6,427 nucleotides of DNA, taken from the NCBI GenBank assembly GCA_017382555.1, contig JAFOAB010000314.1:1-6427 (forward strand), given 5' to 3'. The notes beneath the pieces were generated by a model. The model saw nothing but the letters and a program-made list of their open reading frames with translations. It was not told the origin of the DNA and did not search any database. The position numbers were made by a program, and so were the translations under genes. Each line of letters starts with the position of its first letter. Position 1 is the first letter of the stretch. Source of the stretch: Clostridia bacterium (GTDB lineage Bacteria > Bacillota > Clostridia > Oscillospirales > CAG-272). Shown here piece after piece: positions 5,563 through 6,427 of the stretch.

Positions 5563-6093
5563 ATGAACACCCGTAACAGATTATACAAAACCGTTCTTGC
5601 CGCGCTGTTTTTGGCGCTTGCATACGTTATGCCGTTTTTAACGGGTCAAATACCCGAGATCGGCGCAATGCTTTGTCCCCTACATATCCCCGTAATTCTT
5701 TGCGGCTTCTTCTGCGGCTGGCAATGGGGCATTGCCGTAGGCATTACCTCACCCCTGCTTCGCTCGCTTATGCTTGGTATGCCGCCCCTCTTTCCCACCG
5801 CCGTCTGTATGGCGTTCGAGCTTGCCGCATACGCAGTTGTTGCAGCCTTGATGCATAAGCACCTGCCGAGGAAAAGACCGTTCGTATACCTTTCTCTTAT
5901 CACCGCAATGCTTGCGGGCAGGATCGTTTGGGGTATCGCAATGCTTGTATGTATGGGACTTAGCGGCGGCACCTTTACCCTCGGCGCGTTTATTGCGGGC
6001 GCGTTTGTAAATGCCGTCCCCGGCATCATCGTTCAGCTTGTCCTCATCCCCGTTTTGGTAATGACGCTCGACAGGCGATACCGAAGAATATAA
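5563..6093 (+). CDS. ECF transporter S component (substrate-binding membrane subunit), substrate unknown
   Basis: S components are small membrane proteins that capture a vitamin or trace nutrient and deliver it through a shared energy-coupling module (EcfT plus two EcfA ATPases). The 176-residue protein has the expected six short helices and the N-terminal small-residue helix AALFLALA (13-20), of the type that docks on EcfT. The segments CPLHIPVILCGFFCGWQWG (38-56) and LGMPPLFPTAVCMAFELAAY (71-90) resemble the PF12822 group of S components. No riboflavin-, biotin- or thiamine-specific signature is evident to me. No ecfA or ecfT lies here, which fits a group II system that uses a module encoded elsewhere. 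ATG 5563 follows GGAG (5553-5556) by six bases. It is transcribed away from the sdpR operon from a back-to-back promoter and ends before a terminator in the downstream repeat. Confidence 0.85.
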   Translation: MNTRNRLYKTVLAALFLALAYVMPFLTGQIPEIGAMLCPLHIPVILCGFFCGWQWGIAVGITSPLLRSLMLGMPPLFPTAVCMAFELAAYAVVAALMHKHLPRKRPFVYLSLITAMLAGRIVWGIAMLVCMGLSGGTFTLGAFIAGAFVNAVPGIIVQLVLIPVLVMTLDRRYRRI

Positions 6094-6142
6094 ACAAAAA
6101 GCTTCCTTTCGAAGGCGTGCAAAATAAGCGGTAAAATTGAAT

Positions 6143-6290
6143 AGCCTTCTCCAGTGGGGAAATGGGGACCGCGTAAGCGAACAGCGTGGCCTTGTGGCAC
6201 GCGACAAGGTGGATGAGGTGTTTACAATGAAGAAAAAAGACTCCTCATCCGTCAGCCTTCGGCTGCCACCTTCTCCCACAGGAGAAGGCT
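6143..6290. repeat. Palindromic intergenic repeat (MITE-like element)
   Basis: Outer arms AGCCTTCTCC (6143-6152) and GGAGAAGGCT (6281-6290) are perfect inverse copies; inner arms GGATGAGG (6211-6218) and CCTCATCC (6243-6250) also pair. Smaller hairpins lie within: CCTTGT/ACAAGG (6190-6195 with 6204-6209) on the left, and CAGCC-TTC-GGCTG (6253-6265) on the right. From memory, closely similar units (CCTTCTCC..., GTCAGCCTTCGGCTGCC, GGATGAGGAG) recur many times between genes in gut Clostridia. No transposase is present. I see no clear target-site duplication. It probably spreads as a non-autonomous element. Confidence 0.75.
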
Positions 6291-6295
6291 TTTTT
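6269..6295 (+). terminator. Intrinsic terminator formed by the right arm of the repeat
   Basis: CCTTCTCC (6269-6276), loop CACA, GGAGAAGG (6281-6288): a perfect 8-bp stem, then C and six T (6290-6295). It stands about 175 bases after the S-component stop and is the only good rightward terminator seen after that gene. The outer left arm (6143-6152) could compete for the same strand. Confidence 0.75.
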
Positions 6296-6302
6296 CATAC
6301 GC

Positions 6303-6337
6303 AAAAAGCAAAGAAGAAGCCCCGCGCGAGGCGGGGC
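6303..6337 (-). terminator. Intrinsic terminator of the partial leftward gene
   Basis: On the minus strand GCCCCGC (6331-6337), loop CTCGC, GCGGGGC (6319-6325) form a perfect 7-bp GC stem followed by a T-rich tail TTCTTCTTTGCTTTTT. It begins seven bases after the stop codon of the leftward partial gene, the classic position, and supports that gene being real. Confidence 0.75.
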
Positions 6338-6343
6338 GAGAAT

Positions 6344-6427
6344 TTATTCTGCAAGCAATTTTTCAATTTCTTTTCGCTGTTCGTTTGTGTACTCATAAAC
6401 GGTAGCCTTGAACCACTTACTTTCAAC
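6344..6427 (-). CDS. C-terminal end of an unrecognised protein (partial)
   Basis: A minus-strand frame open from the window edge to TAA (6344-6346) gives the last 27 residues, including KWFKATVYEYTNEQRKEIEK and ending LLAE. The tail is charged and likely helical (EQRKEIEKLL). I do not recognise a family from this fragment. The terminator just after the stop and the bacterial-looking amino-acid use make a genuine gene end likely. The gene would be convergent with the S-component gene. Confidence 0.55.
   Translation of the reverse strand, partial: VESKWFKATVYEYTNEQRKEIEKLLAE

Larger units (their letters stand above)
6227..6427 (+). other. Open frame starting in the repeat loop, probably not a gene
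   Basis: ATG 6227 in the central loop of the repeat is preceded by GAGG (6215-6218) eight bases upstream and opens a frame of 67 codons without a stop up to the window edge. It begins MKKKDSSSVSLRLPPSPTGE, then runs through the terminator hairpin and antisense to the partial leftward gene. The first part is the kind of repeat-derived peptide I recall as widely over-annotated in clostridial genomes. I record it because it is open, not because I believe it is expressed. Confidence 0.12.

Noticed and set aside
6101..6116. Possible hairpin GCTTCC-TTTC-GAAGGC just after the S-component stop
   Set aside because: Pairing is interrupted after four bases and no T run follows, so it is not a convincing terminator.
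5749..6279. Leftward 176-codon frame starting in the repeat and running antisense to the S-component gene
   Set aside because: Its beginning (MGEGGSRRLTDEES) is a translation of the repeat, a common annotation artefact; the rest is antisense to the ECF gene.
6143..6290. CRISPR array or tRNA-like structure in the 3' intergenic region
   Set aside because: There is no regular repeat-spacer pattern and no tRNA arm set; the structure is one nested palindrome.

Overview
The window looks like a piece of chromosome from an anaerobic Firmicute, probably a gut Clostridia (Oscillospiraceae/Ruminococcaceae-like) species. This rests on the protein families present (DegV, SdpR/SdpI, an energy-coupling-factor (ECF) S component, small RluA-type pseudouridine synthase), on purine-rich Shine-Dalgarno sites, and on a palindromic repeat of a kind I recall as abundant in gut Clostridia. 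No database search was possible, so the taxonomic call is an inference.

Layout. Almost the whole window, from about 5424 down to position 1, is a leftward train of eight tightly packed genes. In order of transcription they are: an ArsR/SdpR-type repressor, an SdpI-type membrane immunity protein, a 67-residue two-helix PLDc_N (YxlE-like) protein, an ABC ATPase, its ABC-2 permease, an RluA-family pseudouridine synthase, a MATE exporter, and a DegV fatty-acid-binding protein cut by the window edge. The first six genes overlap or abut (stop/start overlaps, or gaps of 0 to 8 bases), and ribosome sites often lie inside the preceding gene, so they form one translationally coupled operon. MATE-degV has its own predicted promoter, but the operon may read through into it.

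The control region between the repressor and a divergent rightward gene (5425-5562) holds two consensus-like sigma-70 promoters back to back. The leftward -10 and start site are overlapped by a 22-bp inverted repeat (CATTTAAC-N6-GTTAAATG), a good candidate for the repressor's own operator. The rightward gene is an ECF transporter S component for an unidentified vitamin-like substrate.

The last 330 bases contain a 148-bp palindromic repeat whose right arm forms an intrinsic terminator for the S-component gene. After it come a second terminator facing left and the last 27 codons of an unrecognised leftward gene.

How the genes may work together. SdpR/SdpI and YxlE-YxlF-YxlG are both known from Bacillus subtilis: the first as a toxin-immunity signalling pair, the second from the sigY operon. 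Here they appear fused into one autoregulated operon with no toxin gene in view. My inference is a stress- or peptide-responsive envelope defence module, with SdpI as sensor/immunity, SdpR as the gate, and the PLDc_N/ABC unit as the effector.
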